From a virus, in the IMG/VR virus record IMGVR_UViG_3300030116_003570, positions 1-32,222 of that record: DNA of 32,222 nucleotides. One strand, written 5' to 3'. Made by a program: the position numbers and the translations under genes. Under the pieces are notes generated by a model that saw nothing but the letters and a program-made list of their open reading frames with translations, had not been told where the DNA came from and searched no databases. This document shows, one piece after another, positions 5,801 to 13,653 of this stretch (positions within the stretch are counted from its first letter, which is position 1; every line of letters starts with the position of its first letter).

Positions 5801-6121
5801 ATGTCAGACCAACTAATTAAACGGAAGAGAGGTAGACCAAAGGGTAGTTCCTCAGGTAGGCTATTGTCCCCAGTCGCTCTAATGAGTAAGGCTATTAAGG
5901 AGCAGAATATAAATGCGCTTCTTTGGTCATACATAACGCTAGCCCAAAGTGAGATAAAAAATAATGGCAGTTGTGTTACGTTTAACGGACATAACTTAAA
6001 CCAGTTTGTGTCACTTTTACACCAGAGGGAAGTGACACAAAAACTAGGCGAACCCGATAATACCGATATAGTAGAGATACAGAAGTGGATAGCGTCAAGT
6101 GATATATCAGATGACACATAG
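5801..6121 (+). CDS. Probable terminase small subunit
   Basis: A 106-residue protein at the head of the rightward block, directly before the large terminase. The N-terminus is a basic AT-hook-like element (KRKRGRPKGSSSGR, residues 7-20), a minor-groove DNA-binding motif. The rest is helical with an acidic tail (SSDISDDT). Small terminase subunits recognise the packaging site and load the motor; position, size and DNA-binding N-terminus support this, but the sequence lacks a family signature I can name. ATG at 5801 follows AGGA. An alternative is an unrelated DNA-binding early protein. Confidence 0.6.
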   Translation: MSDQLIKRKRGRPKGSSSGRLLSPVALMSKAIKEQNINALLWSYITLAQSEIKNNGSCVTFNGHNLNQFVSLLHQREVTQKLGEPDNTDIVEIQKWIASSDISDDT

Positions 6122-6150
6122 TAAAACGTGGTTTATGTCACTTGACACAT

Positions 6151-6282
6151 CCCACCCTCGACCCTTGGGAATCCCCCTTATGGCATATGGCATATACTCA
6201 TTACAACGGGCGCAGGCGTGTGTGTGCCTGGGTGCGTACGCGCGACCTTGGGGTTCCCCCGTAGGGGGAAAAGGTGCCGGAT
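6151..6282. other. GC-rich island between terminase genes, candidate packaging site
   Basis: Hand count gives 74 G+C in the 120 bases 6151-6270 (62%), far above the AT-rich surroundings. It holds an imperfect direct repeat (6159-6180 and 6243-6263, sharing CGACC, TTGGG and TCCCCC), a tandem GGCATAT pair (6182-6195), the palindrome GCGTACGC (6234-6241) and a perfect hairpin TTCCCCC-GTA-GGGGGAA (6254-6270) one base before the terL ribosome site (AAGGTG, 6271-6276). No credible gene fits. A cos/pac site or a translational control element for terL are the two readings. Confidence 0.5.
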
Positions 6283-7794
6283 ATGAATGAACTCAGCATC
6301 CAAGAAGTCTTTGCAGATCCGTTCCAGTTCATATCTAGGTTACGGATTGTCAATAAGTATGGCAAGATTGTTCCGCTACGTCTGAATGCAGAACAGATAG
6401 ACATCATCAATGCATTGGAGGAGGGCGAGGATACGTTGGTTCTTAAGCCTAGGCAGATTGGTTCATCTACTGTAGTGTGTGCGTATATGTTCTGGAAAGC
6501 ATACACTGCTACTACACCATTGACGTGTGTTATTCTGTCATACAAGATTGCTAGTTCTAAGCATCTACTGCATATACACAAGAGGTTCTATCAGTATCTG
6601 CCTGTTGGTTTACAGCGTGAAGTAGAGATTAACAATACAACAGAGTTAGCATTCAAAGGCGGTGGTAGGATTGTTGCATCCGCAGCAACTCAAGCAGGTG
6701 GTCTACGTAGTCAGACTTGTTCTATGCTACATATATCTGAGTATGCCTTTGCAGAGAATCCAGAAGAACTTAAGGCTAGTGCTATCAGTGCATTGAATGA
6801 TGGACAGTTAATCATAGAGAGTACAGCAAACTACTACAATGATGCATTGTGGAAAGAGATACATAAGCATCAGATAGGTGAGGCTAGATGGAACTACTTG
6901 TTCTTTCCTTGGTATAGACACGCAGAATATACAATGGAAGATATACCTATAACGTTGACTGATACAGAGTTAAAGTTACAGGAAGACTATGGACTGACAC
7001 TAGGACAACTATGTTGGAGAAGAGAGAAGATAAGTAAGTTAGGATGGGAGAAGTTTGTAAGAGAGTATCCATTGTCATTAGATGAAGCATACAGGATTAG
7101 TGGCAACACATACTTTACATACGAAGACTTTGAACATATAGATGTAGTACAGGTTAATCCTACAGAGTGGGTAACATTCGAAGAACCTAAGCCAGATGAT
7201 ACGTATGCTATTGGTGTAGATGTTAGTGGTGGTGTTGGTAGAGATTATGCAGTAGTGTATTGTGTAAGCAGGATAACATTACAGCCAGTGTGTATATACA
7301 GAAGTAATACAGTTAGTCCGGTACAGTTAGCAGATTATATATACGATATGAGTGTGACATATAACAATGCATTGACATTGGTAGAGAGTAACAACTATGG
7401 ATTAGCAACGATTAATGAACTAATGCACCAGGGGTTTTATAAGTTATGGAAAGACAGTCATACAGGTAAAGACTTTTTAACAACAAGTAGAACAAAGCCA
7501 TTGTTGTTTGAGAACTTAAAGAAAGGAATACAGACAGGTGCTATACGTACTATCGACAACATCACGGTTACAGAACTAAGAAGTATAACGGTAGATGAGA
7601 AAGGAGTGTTAAAGTTTGGTGATGATATGGATACACACTGTGATAGTGCAATGGCAATGGCATTGGCATATTGGTGTTTGAATAGTGTTAAGATAAAAGA
7701 GAGAGCATATTTGCCAGAGTGGATAATCGCACAAAAAGCAGATAAGGTGTTATCGAATGCAGGTGTTAGTCCTCAACTGCATAGGAGATACTAA
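6283..7794 (+). CDS. terL: Terminase large subunit (packaging ATPase-nuclease)
   Basis: A 503-residue motor protein. The ATPase half has the Walker A variant KPRQIGSST (residues 55-63), a Walker B of the form MLHISEYAF, and the coupling motif ESTAN. The nuclease half has the RNase H-like acidic residues: DVSGGVGRDYAVV, LVESNNYG, and DTHCDSAMAMALAY near the end. It cuts concatemeric DNA and pumps it into the prohead through the portal. The frame is open to a GTG at 6274, but ATG at 6283 sits 6 nt after AAGGTG and is preferred. The stop overlaps the portal start (TAATG). Confidence 0.96.
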   Translation: MNELSIQEVFADPFQFISRLRIVNKYGKIVPLRLNAEQIDIINALEEGEDTLVLKPRQIGSSTVVCAYMFWKAYTATTPLTCVILSYKIASSKHLLHIHKRFYQYLPVGLQREVEINNTTELAFKGGGRIVASAATQAGGLRSQTCSMLHISEYAFAENPEELKASAISALNDGQLIIESTANYYNDALWKEIHKHQIGEARWNYLFFPWYRHAEYTMEDIPITLTDTELKLQEDYGLTLGQLCWRREKISKLGWEKFVREYPLSLDEAYRISGNTYFTYEDFEHIDVVQVNPTEWVTFEEPKPDDTYAIGVDVSGGVGRDYAVVYCVSRITLQPVCIYRSNTVSPVQLADYIYDMSVTYNNALTLVESNNYGLATINELMHQGFYKLWKDSHTGKDFLTTSRTKPLLFENLKKGIQTGAIRTIDNITVTELRSITVDEKGVLKFGDDMDTHCDSAMAMALAYWCLNSVKIKERAYLPEWIIAQKADKVLSNAGVSPQLHRRY

Positions 7795-9431
7795 TGGCTA
7801 GAACAAAAGCAGAGATAGTACATCTAATACGAACAGTACTGGATGAGCATAATCATTTTTATGATCAGTTAAGACCGGAGTTAAAGCGTTATCGAGACGT
7901 GTATGAGAATAGATTCTGGCAAAGTGAGTATATGGATGATACAATGATTCGAATAGAAACTGCGGATTGTTTTAGTTATGTTGAGGGGTTTATTGCATCG
8001 TTGTTTAGTCGCAATCCTGCTATTGTTGTTGGTAAGGACGCTAGCGAAACAGCAGGTAGACCAGAAGTAGCACAAGCAATTATCAATCGGTTTTTGTTTG
8101 ACAAGCGTGAACAGTTGGAAATAGCCAGTAGACTTGCCCTTATTTATCCCTCAAGTTTCCTCAAACTGTCACCTACTGAAAGCACGGATATATTGGAAAG
8201 AGTAACGATCCGTGCTTTGCCTTGTTGGGAAGTGATAGTAGATATGGACGCCAATAGTTGGCAGGACCAAAGGTTTATAGCACATACATATTATTTAAGT
8301 ATACCGGAAGCAAGAGAAAAGTTTGGTAGCAAAGACTATACTGCAATTCCAAAGGTAGAGTTTTTTACACCTCAAGAGAAGTTTAGTGGTGTTTCTGATG
8401 ATTTACCAGATGATTATCTGTATATCCAGGTAGTAGAGTTTTATGATATGTTGTATGACCAATTGTATTTTTGGTCACCAAGTTACAAAGAGGGTGAGGG
8501 ATTGTTGGCAAAGGAAGAGATTCCTGTAAGAACGTATGATGATCAGCCATTAACACCTATCTGTCCTTTGTTTTATAGTCGTAAGCCAGAGAAACCAATG
8601 CAAGGTTTGTCTGCTGTGAGTCGTGTGTACGATCAGTTTTACGAGAAAAACATATTAAGAACGTATTGGGCTAATGCCATTCGGAGAGATTCACGTCAGT
8701 ATCTTTACAAGGAGGGTGCGCTTGATGAGGAGTCTCTAGCAAAAATTACTGCTGGTGTTGATGGTGCAATGATTGCAGTAGATGAACCTGTGTTACAAGG
8801 CGTGATACAACCTTTAGGTGTAGAGCCAATGAGTAACAACTTTGAGAGGTACTTAGGGTTTATCGAAGATGACATCAACCGTGGTAGTATACTTGCGCCG
8901 TTTAGTAGAGGGGAAGCTACGAAAGCGACAGCAACCGAAGTAGCTGCATTAGCCCAATACTCTGCAAGTGAAATTGGTAAGTTGGCACGTGAAAGAGATG
9001 GTGCTATTGAAATGATAAGTACTGTATACTTACGTATCATTGCTTTGATAGCGGAAGAAAAAGAAATTGCCGTTATTGAAGTAGACGAAAAGCCGGTAAT
9101 CATAACATCACAAGACTTAGATGCAAAGTTTAAGATTGTTGCATTGGATCAAAGTTCTACACCATTGTCACAGGCTTTAAAAAGAAGTAACATTGTACAA
9201 CTATTACCAACACTAATACAACTAGGTGTTAAGCCTGATACGATTAAAGAAGAGTTAATTAGACTCTTTGAAATGCCAGATTCTTTTAAAGAGGTTATAC
9301 AACAAGCAATGCCACCACAAGGTGCAATGGGTACTCCTGGAGAAGTTGAAACTGTTGCTGGTGATATAGGCGCACAAGGCGAACTTCCAGCACAAGCCTT
9401 TGCAGAATCTATCAATAAAGGTAGATTGTAA
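7794..9431 (+). CDS. Portal protein
   Basis: A 545-residue protein directly after terL, sharing one base with it, in the standard packaging order. N-terminal helical region (residues 1-60), then FVEGFIASLFSRNPAI-type core as in podovirus portals (here YVEGFIASLFSRNP), a wing and stem with the segment RVYDQFYEKNILRTYW, and a C-terminal helical part (EVAALAQYSASEIGKLARERDGAIE) typical of portals. Twelve copies would form the head vertex ring through which DNA enters and leaves. The Gln/Pro/Gly-rich tail (from about 500) is likely disordered. Size is within the podovirus portal range. Confidence 0.9.
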   Translation: MARTKAEIVHLIRTVLDEHNHFYDQLRPELKRYRDVYENRFWQSEYMDDTMIRIETADCFSYVEGFIASLFSRNPAIVVGKDASETAGRPEVAQAIINRFLFDKREQLEIASRLALIYPSSFLKLSPTESTDILERVTIRALPCWEVIVDMDANSWQDQRFIAHTYYLSIPEAREKFGSKDYTAIPKVEFFTPQEKFSGVSDDLPDDYLYIQVVEFYDMLYDQLYFWSPSYKEGEGLLAKEEIPVRTYDDQPLTPICPLFYSRKPEKPMQGLSAVSRVYDQFYEKNILRTYWANAIRRDSRQYLYKEGALDEESLAKITAGVDGAMIAVDEPVLQGVIQPLGVEPMSNNFERYLGFIEDDINRGSILAPFSRGEATKATATEVAALAQYSASEIGKLARERDGAIEMISTVYLRIIALIAEEKEIAVIEVDEKPVIITSQDLDAKFKIVALDQSSTPLSQALKRSNIVQLLPTLIQLGVKPDTIKEELIRLFEMPDSFKEVIQQAMPPQGAMGTPGEVETVAGDIGAQGELPAQAFAESINKGRL

Positions 9432-9910
9432 TGCCGTTATATGAATACAGATGCTGTGATTGCAACAAAGTACATGAAGAAATCTTATCTATTAATGACC
9501 CTGAACCGGTTGAATGTGGTGTTGATACTACTGATTATGGTTGTGGTGGTTCTATTTATCGTTTAATGTTTGCTCCTAGTGCGCATACAAGTTGGAATAC
9601 AACTGGTCGGTATGGTGCTGATGGTTATTACAGTAAGGCTTTAGGTACTCACGTTGATAGTCCGCACAAAGAGAAAAAGATTATGGAGTCCAGAGGCTTT
9701 GTGTGTGAGGCAGACTTGCCTAAACATCGGTGGGATGATGCAGTTGAAGCACAAAAACAACGTGTAGAGTTTCAAGATAAATGCATTGACACCTACACAA
9801 CAGCATTAGATAATGGTAAAACAAAAGAGGAAGCGGTCGTGGAAGCATTCACTGCTGAAGATGCGCTATCTGGTAAACTTGAAAAAGCATTCGCAGGAGA
9901 ATCAAAATGA
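9431..9910 (+). CDS. FmdB-type zinc-ribbon protein
   Basis: A 159-residue protein. The first 45 residues match the FmdB regulatory-type zinc ribbon: MPLYEYRCCDCNKVHE with C8/C11 and a second pair at C29/C38. The remainder is helical and ends in a charged tail. Such proteins recur between portal and scaffold genes of aquatic podoviruses, but their role in assembly is not known; they may be virion or assembly factors or act in late gene expression. ATG overlaps the portal stop (TAATG), and the end overlaps the next gene by 4 nt (ATGA). Confidence 0.85.
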   Translation: MPLYEYRCCDCNKVHEEILSINDPEPVECGVDTTDYGCGGSIYRLMFAPSAHTSWNTTGRYGADGYYSKALGTHVDSPHKEKKIMESRGFVCEADLPKHRWDDAVEAQKQRVEFQDKCIDTYTTALDNGKTKEEAVVEAFTAEDALSGKLEKAFAGESK

Positions 9911-10425
9911 GAGAAGAAGAGATGGATCAGCCAACTATGGAAATGGAGATTGAAATACAAGGTGCTGAAGATGAAGATGAGATGATGTTTGAAGATATGG
10001 CTCCAGAGGGTAACTATACTCCGAAAGCATTAAACAACTTGGTTAAAGCGACTAATCGTTTACTGCCATTGTTTGGTCAAACACCTGACTATCCTACCTT
10101 TAGTGAACCTCTTACTAAACTACCAACTGATTTTGTTCGTGTACTTATGATGTTTAGTGGTGCTATTGATGATGCCGTTGGACAGGACCTTATCGATGAT
10201 GAGATGTCTTTTGAACTTAGCGAGATTACTGATGACGCAATGTTGAATATGCTTGCCGGTAAGATTAACAATCTAGTAAACTCTAAAGAATTTAAACGCT
10301 ACTTAAAAGAAACACCTAGTGGTGATGTTGAAGAAGAGATGGATATGTCTGCTGGTGAATCTATGATGGGTGGTGAAGCACCTGATGAAGAACAGATGGA
10401 CGCTTTGTTTATGGAGAGAATGTAA
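9907..10425 (+). CDS. Acidic protein of the head-assembly region, unknown function
   Basis: A 172-residue acidic protein, very rich in Met, Glu and Asp at both ends (EMEIEIQGAEDEDEMMFEDM; DVEEEMDMSAGESMMGGEAP), with a neutral helical core (TPKALNNLVKATNRLLPLFG, residues 39-58). It lies between the zinc ribbon and a strongly basic small protein, with one-base and four-base overlaps. The Met-rich acidic ends resemble disordered assembly chaperones; a scaffold or portal accessory role is plausible from position only. Confidence 0.78.
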   Translation: MREEEMDQPTMEMEIEIQGAEDEDEMMFEDMAPEGNYTPKALNNLVKATNRLLPLFGQTPDYPTFSEPLTKLPTDFVRVLMMFSGAIDDAVGQDLIDDEMSFELSEITDDAMLNMLAGKINNLVNSKEFKRYLKETPSGDVEEEMDMSAGESMMGGEAPDEEQMDALFMERM

Positions 10426-10604
10426 TGCCAGGAAAAAAGAAAGGTTTGTACGCTAACATTCACGCGAAACGCAAACGTATTAAAGCCGGTAGTGGTGAAA
10501 AGATGAGAAAGAAAGGAAGTAAGGGCGCACCTACTTCTGCAAATTTTAAACGTGCTGCAAAAACAGCAAAGAAAAAACGTAAACCAACAACGAGGAAATA
10601 TTAA
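10425..10604 (+). CDS. Small highly basic protein (59 aa)
   Basis: A short gene starting at the ATG that overlaps the previous stop (TAATG). The 59-residue product begins MPGKKKGLYANIHAKRKRIK and continues AGSGEKMRKKGSKGAPT; about 40% of residues are Lys or Arg. I recognise this start as a recurrent small protein of aquatic podoviruses and cyanophages, located beside portal and scaffold genes, with no established function. Its charge suggests nucleic-acid binding or pairing with the acidic protein encoded just before. It ends one base before the scaffold start codon. Confidence 0.85.
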   Translation: MPGKKKGLYANIHAKRKRIKAGSGEKMRKKGSKGAPTSANFKRAAKTAKKKRKPTTRKY

Positions 10605-10605
10605 A

Positions 10606-11466
10606 ATGAATGACAACACTCCTATTCAAGGAACTGTCGCTGAAGATACAACTGTCGATAACGTCGAGTCTGTCGAGAATACAGGCGAAGTTGACTCTAC
10701 TGATACAGCGTCCGATGAAGAAACTGAAACACACGAAGAGCAACTGTTAACCATAGACGAGTTATTAGACTTAGGTGAAGATGATTACGCAGAATTTACT
10801 GATGATGCTAATCACAAAGGAATGAAGCCATTACACGAATGGATGAAACACATACCCGAAGATGCTAGGAAACACGTTGCTAATATACGTTCATCATATA
10901 CTCGAAAGACACAAGAGTTGGCTGAAATGCGCAAACAACTCGAAGCCGAACGAGCAGAGTTGCAAAGACAACAAGACTTGTCGCTCAATAACCCATACCT
11001 CAGACAAGCAGAGGAAGAGTTAGCAAAACACCAAGAAGAAGAGTACGACTTGTACACCCCAGAGGGTATGCAAGCAGAAATTAAAAGACAAGCTGCACAA
11101 ATGTTGCAAGAGATGATGAAGCCTGCACAAGAAGAAATGCAGATTAAACAACGTCGTATGCAACTTGAACAGTTTAAAAGTGATAATCCAGAATTAATGG
11201 ATGATCAATACAGAATGCCTATTGCTGAAATGCTAAGAGCCAGACCGGAACTTAGGCTTGAAGATGCCTTTTACATTGTAAAAGCAAAAGTAGATGCAGA
11301 AAAAATATCAGCAGAGCGAAAAGAACTGGAGAAACAACGAACTTCACGACGGCAAACATTGCGGAAAACAAGCACAGGTAAATCAGTAAGTCCATCTGGT
11401 ACTCCTAAGTTTCGTGATGCTTGGTCTGCATACCAATACCACAAGTCACAACAGGCAAAGAAATGA
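10606..11466 (+). CDS. Capsid assembly scaffolding protein
   Basis: A 286-residue helical, highly charged protein. The first ~60 residues are acidic and disordered (DTASDEETETHEEQ), followed by a long coiled coil (RKTQELAEMRKQLEAERAEL, about residues 100-125), a middle helical region, and a basic C-terminus (RTSRRQTLRKTSTGKS; YQYHKSQQAKK) of the kind that contacts the capsid shell. Placement upstream of the capsid gene is standard. ATG at 10606 follows GAGGA. It guides procapsid assembly and is absent from the mature head. The stop overlaps the amidase start (ATGA). Confidence 0.88.
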   Translation: MNDNTPIQGTVAEDTTVDNVESVENTGEVDSTDTASDEETETHEEQLLTIDELLDLGEDDYAEFTDDANHKGMKPLHEWMKHIPEDARKHVANIRSSYTRKTQELAEMRKQLEAERAELQRQQDLSLNNPYLRQAEEELAKHQEEEYDLYTPEGMQAEIKRQAAQMLQEMMKPAQEEMQIKQRRMQLEQFKSDNPELMDDQYRMPIAEMLRARPELRLEDAFYIVKAKVDAEKISAERKELEKQRTSRRQTLRKTSTGKSVSPSGTPKFRDAWSAYQYHKSQQAKK

Positions 11467-11927
11467 GATACTACAGATTACAAAATTTAGTTTTGCGCCC
11501 CGATAGATTTCACGTCGGTAGAAAAATTGATAAAATTATTATACATCATAGTGCAAGTCCATCAACAACAACAGTAGAAGATATACGTAAGTGGCACGTC
11601 GAAGATAATGGTTGGAACGATATAGGATACCATTTTGTAATTACTGAAGATGGTGTAATTCACGAATGTAGACCGTTGGCTAAGATTGGCGCACATACAA
11701 AAGGCAATAATCGCTACAGTATTGGTGTTTGTGTTGTTGGTAACACAAGTGTAATTGCTCCTAGTATGACACAAATGGCACAACTTACTTCGTTAATAAG
11801 AGCATTAAGTGATGATTTTGTATTAGAGCCAGAAGATGTATATGGTCATACAGAACACGGTGAAACAGAATGTCCTGGTGCATTCTTAATGGGATGGATT
11901 GAACAATATAGATCACACCTTGGTTGA
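11463..11927 (+). CDS. N-acetylmuramoyl-L-alanine amidase (T7 lysozyme type endolysin)
   Basis: A 154-residue Amidase_2/PGRP-fold enzyme that cuts the bond between muramic acid and the peptide stem. Zinc ligands are H28 (IIIHHSAS), H129 (YGHTEH) and C137 (ECPG); Y56 (DIGYHF) matches the catalytic tyrosine of T7 lysozyme. T135 replaces the T7 catalytic lysine, as in many amidases of the family. No signal peptide is visible, so it needs a holin for export. ATG at 11463 overlaps the scaffold stop by 4 nt. Its stop codon lies in the -35 box of the capsid promoter. Its place between scaffold and capsid, far from the holin-like gene, is unusual. Confidence 0.93.
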   Translation: MRYYRLQNLVLRPDRFHVGRKIDKIIIHHSASPSTTTVEDIRKWHVEDNGWNDIGYHFVITEDGVIHECRPLAKIGAHTKGNNRYSIGVCVVGNTSVIAPSMTQMAQLTSLIRALSDDFVLEPEDVYGHTEHGETECPGAFLMGWIEQYRSHLG

Positions 11928-11952
11928 CACCACACTATTTTATTACTATTAT
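11924..11952 (+). promoter_or_regulatory. Late sigma70 promoter for the major capsid gene
   Basis: A consensus TTGACA (11924-11929), 17-nt spacer and TATTAT (11947-11952). The RNA would start near 11959, leaving a leader of about 80 nt with a small stem (ACGGA 11970-11974 with TCCGT 11990-11994) and two GGAATAC copies (11972 and 11997). Such a promoter gives extra capsid transcript beyond read-through. The TGA within TTGACA is the amidase stop codon. Confidence 0.75.
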
Positions 11953-12040
11953 AAGTATTAAGAGACTCTACGGAATACCTCGACAACACTCCGTCTGGAA
12001 TACGTTAAACTAATCTATTAATATTTATTAAGGTAATACA

Positions 12041-13075
12041 ATGGCAATTTCTAATGATCTATTGTCGTCAACCTTGTATTCCATCCGTGATGGCGAGGTT
12101 GATGAACTATTTCAAAAAGTCGCATTCTTAGATAATGCGAAACGATATAATGGGATTGAATATGAAGATGGTGGTATTAAAATCCAACGTCCTCTTTCAA
12201 TCGCTGAACACTCACAAATTACAAATCTTCCAACTGGATACGAAGCAGTTAACTTGGCTGTTAAAGATGTATTGCAACCAGCCATTTACGAATGGGCTGA
12301 TTTCACTGCACCTATTGTTATCACTAAGAAAGAAGAGTTGGAGAACCAAGGCGAGAAAGCAATCGTTAAGATTGTTGAAGCACGTATGCGTTCTGTAATG
12401 GGTATGCTACGAAGAGAGTTAAACAAACAACTTTTGCGTGGTAACTCAACAATTCTTACTACTGTAAACACACTGAATGGTGATGTTGCTGGTGGATTCT
12501 TAGAAGCAGAAAACAAAGGTCCAGCTGCTGGTAACCAAAATAATACTGTAGGTGGTATTTCTAAGGCTACTTACAATACTACTACTGGTTGGCAAAACCA
12601 AGTATTTGATGTACAAGCAAACTTCAGTGCTAACGGTATTAGAGGTATGCAACAAGTTGCTATTCAAGCAAACTCAGTAACTCACATGGGAGAAATTGAC
12701 TGTGTGCTTATGTCTGAAGCGTGTATGGCAAACTACCGTCGTGCATTGTTCGCACAAGAGCGTTATATCAACGAAAAAACTCTTGATGGTGGACGTATGC
12801 AACTAGCCTTTGGTGGTGCAGTTGTTGAACAAGACCTAGAACTAGGTTTTGCATATACATCAACTGACTTTGGAGCAGGATTTATATCTGCTTACTTCCT
12901 TAACTTCGATGGAGTTAAGTTGTGTATGCATAAAGATGCTGACTTTGCAGTTTCGCCTTTCGAACATATTTCTGGAACTACTGCACGTGCAGCTCAACTG
13001 TATGTTAAAATGCAATTGATTGCAGACCATCTTGGTTCTTGCGGTATTCTTTTCGACGCAGAGCAATACACCTAA
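12041..13075 (+). CDS. Major capsid protein
   Basis: A 344-residue protein, near the size of T7 gp10A, following scaffold in the expected order and driven by its own strong promoter. The segment APIVITKKEELENQGEKA (about residues 89-106) followed by a long helix (IVEARMRSVMGMLRRELNKQLL) resembles the E-loop/spine helix region of HK97-fold capsid proteins. Later segments (GIRGMQQVAIQANSV; VLMSEACMANYRRAL) fit the P-domain/A-domain part. No protease or delta domain, consistent with a separate scaffold. ATG follows AAGG. Hundreds of copies form the icosahedral head. Confidence 0.9.
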   Translation: MAISNDLLSSTLYSIRDGEVDELFQKVAFLDNAKRYNGIEYEDGGIKIQRPLSIAEHSQITNLPTGYEAVNLAVKDVLQPAIYEWADFTAPIVITKKEELENQGEKAIVKIVEARMRSVMGMLRRELNKQLLRGNSTILTTVNTLNGDVAGGFLEAENKGPAAGNQNNTVGGISKATYNTTTGWQNQVFDVQANFSANGIRGMQQVAIQANSVTHMGEIDCVLMSEACMANYRRALFAQERYINEKTLDGGRMQLAFGGAVVEQDLELGFAYTSTDFGAGFISAYFLNFDGVKLCMHKDADFAVSPFEHISGTTARAAQLYVKMQLIADHLGSCGILFDAEQYT

Positions 13076-13086
13076 GGAGGTTTATT

Positions 13087-13575
13087 ATGGCTACTCAAAA
13101 TATTATTCAATACTTGGAAACATCTCAGTACAATGCTTTACCTGCTGGTGGTACAGTACCAGTTGGTGTAGAGGCAATGAATCGTCGTCAGATCGAAACC
13201 TTTATTGCTTCTGAAGCAATTGCTGTTAGAGAGGCTGTCGCTTTTGACATTACAAAAGCAGGCAATGGCGATAAAATGATTCACGTTGTAAAAGCAGATA
13301 GCAATGATGCAGAACACACGGCTTTTGTTGGTGTTGCATTAGGCGCAGCTGAAATTGGTGAAACAGTAGATGTTTGCATTGCTGGATTGTGTGAAGCAAA
13401 AACTGATGGTTCTGTAACCAAAGGTTCAGCATTGTCAGTGTTTACAACGGCAGGTGAGTTGAAAAACTACGCAAACTCTGATGTTTTGCCACCTGTTGCA
13501 TACGCTTGTGAAGATGATGGTACAGCACCTTTGCCGGCAGATGTTGCTACAATTATTGTTATTAAACAATTTTAA
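13087..13575 (+). CDS. Probable capsid decoration or head-fibre protein
   Basis: A 162-residue protein starting at ATG 13087 behind AAGGAGG, 11 nt after the capsid stop. It has an N-terminal extension (residues 1-50), then a beta-rich domain (AVAFDITKAGNGDKMIHVVKA; FVGVALGAAEIGETVDVCIAGLC; VTKGSALSVFTTAGELK) with the pattern of DUF2190-like phage surface proteins: small beta-tulip modules that stabilise capsids. It shares the promoter of the capsid gene, and the terminator at 13597-13640 closes this two-gene unit, suggesting high-level expression with the capsid. The exact family is not certain. Confidence 0.75.
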   Translation: MATQNIIQYLETSQYNALPAGGTVPVGVEAMNRRQIETFIASEAIAVREAVAFDITKAGNGDKMIHVVKADSNDAEHTAFVGVALGAAEIGETVDVCIAGLCEAKTDGSVTKGSALSVFTTAGELKNYANSDVLPPVAYACEDDGTAPLPADVATIIVIKQF

Positions 13576-13596
13576 ATAAAAAAGTCTTTGTACTTT

Positions 13597-13640
13597 AGGG
13601 TGGGGTGTCCAGGATTTGGTTTAACATCTCACCCTTTTTT
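13597..13640 (+). terminator. Rho-independent terminator after the capsid-decoration unit
   Basis: A 12-bp stem pairs AGGGTGGGGTGT (13597-13608) with ACATCTCACCCT (13624-13635), with two G-U pairs and a 15-nt loop, followed by six T residues (13635-13640). It lies in the 78-bp gap after the decoration gene. Read-through is needed for tail genes unless a promoter was missed, so it probably sets the capsid-to-tail transcript ratio. Confidence 0.88.
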
Positions 13641-13653
13641 ATTGGAGTAAGGT

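Noticed and set aside
5797-6117. 106-codon minus-strand ORF opposite the small terminase
   Set aside because: Mirror frame of the 5801-6121 gene without ribosome site; the plus frame fits context and DNA-binding motif.
6274-6282. GTG at 6274 as terL start
   Set aside because: It lies in the ribosome site (AAGGTG) that serves ATG 6283 at proper spacing.
6099-6290. 63-codon ORF across the GC-rich island
   Set aside because: It starts within the small terminase gene, ends inside terL in another frame, and translates palindromic GC-rich DNA; no ribosome site.
12135-12398. Plus-strand ORF inside the capsid gene
   Set aside because: Out-of-frame shadow of a strongly supported gene.
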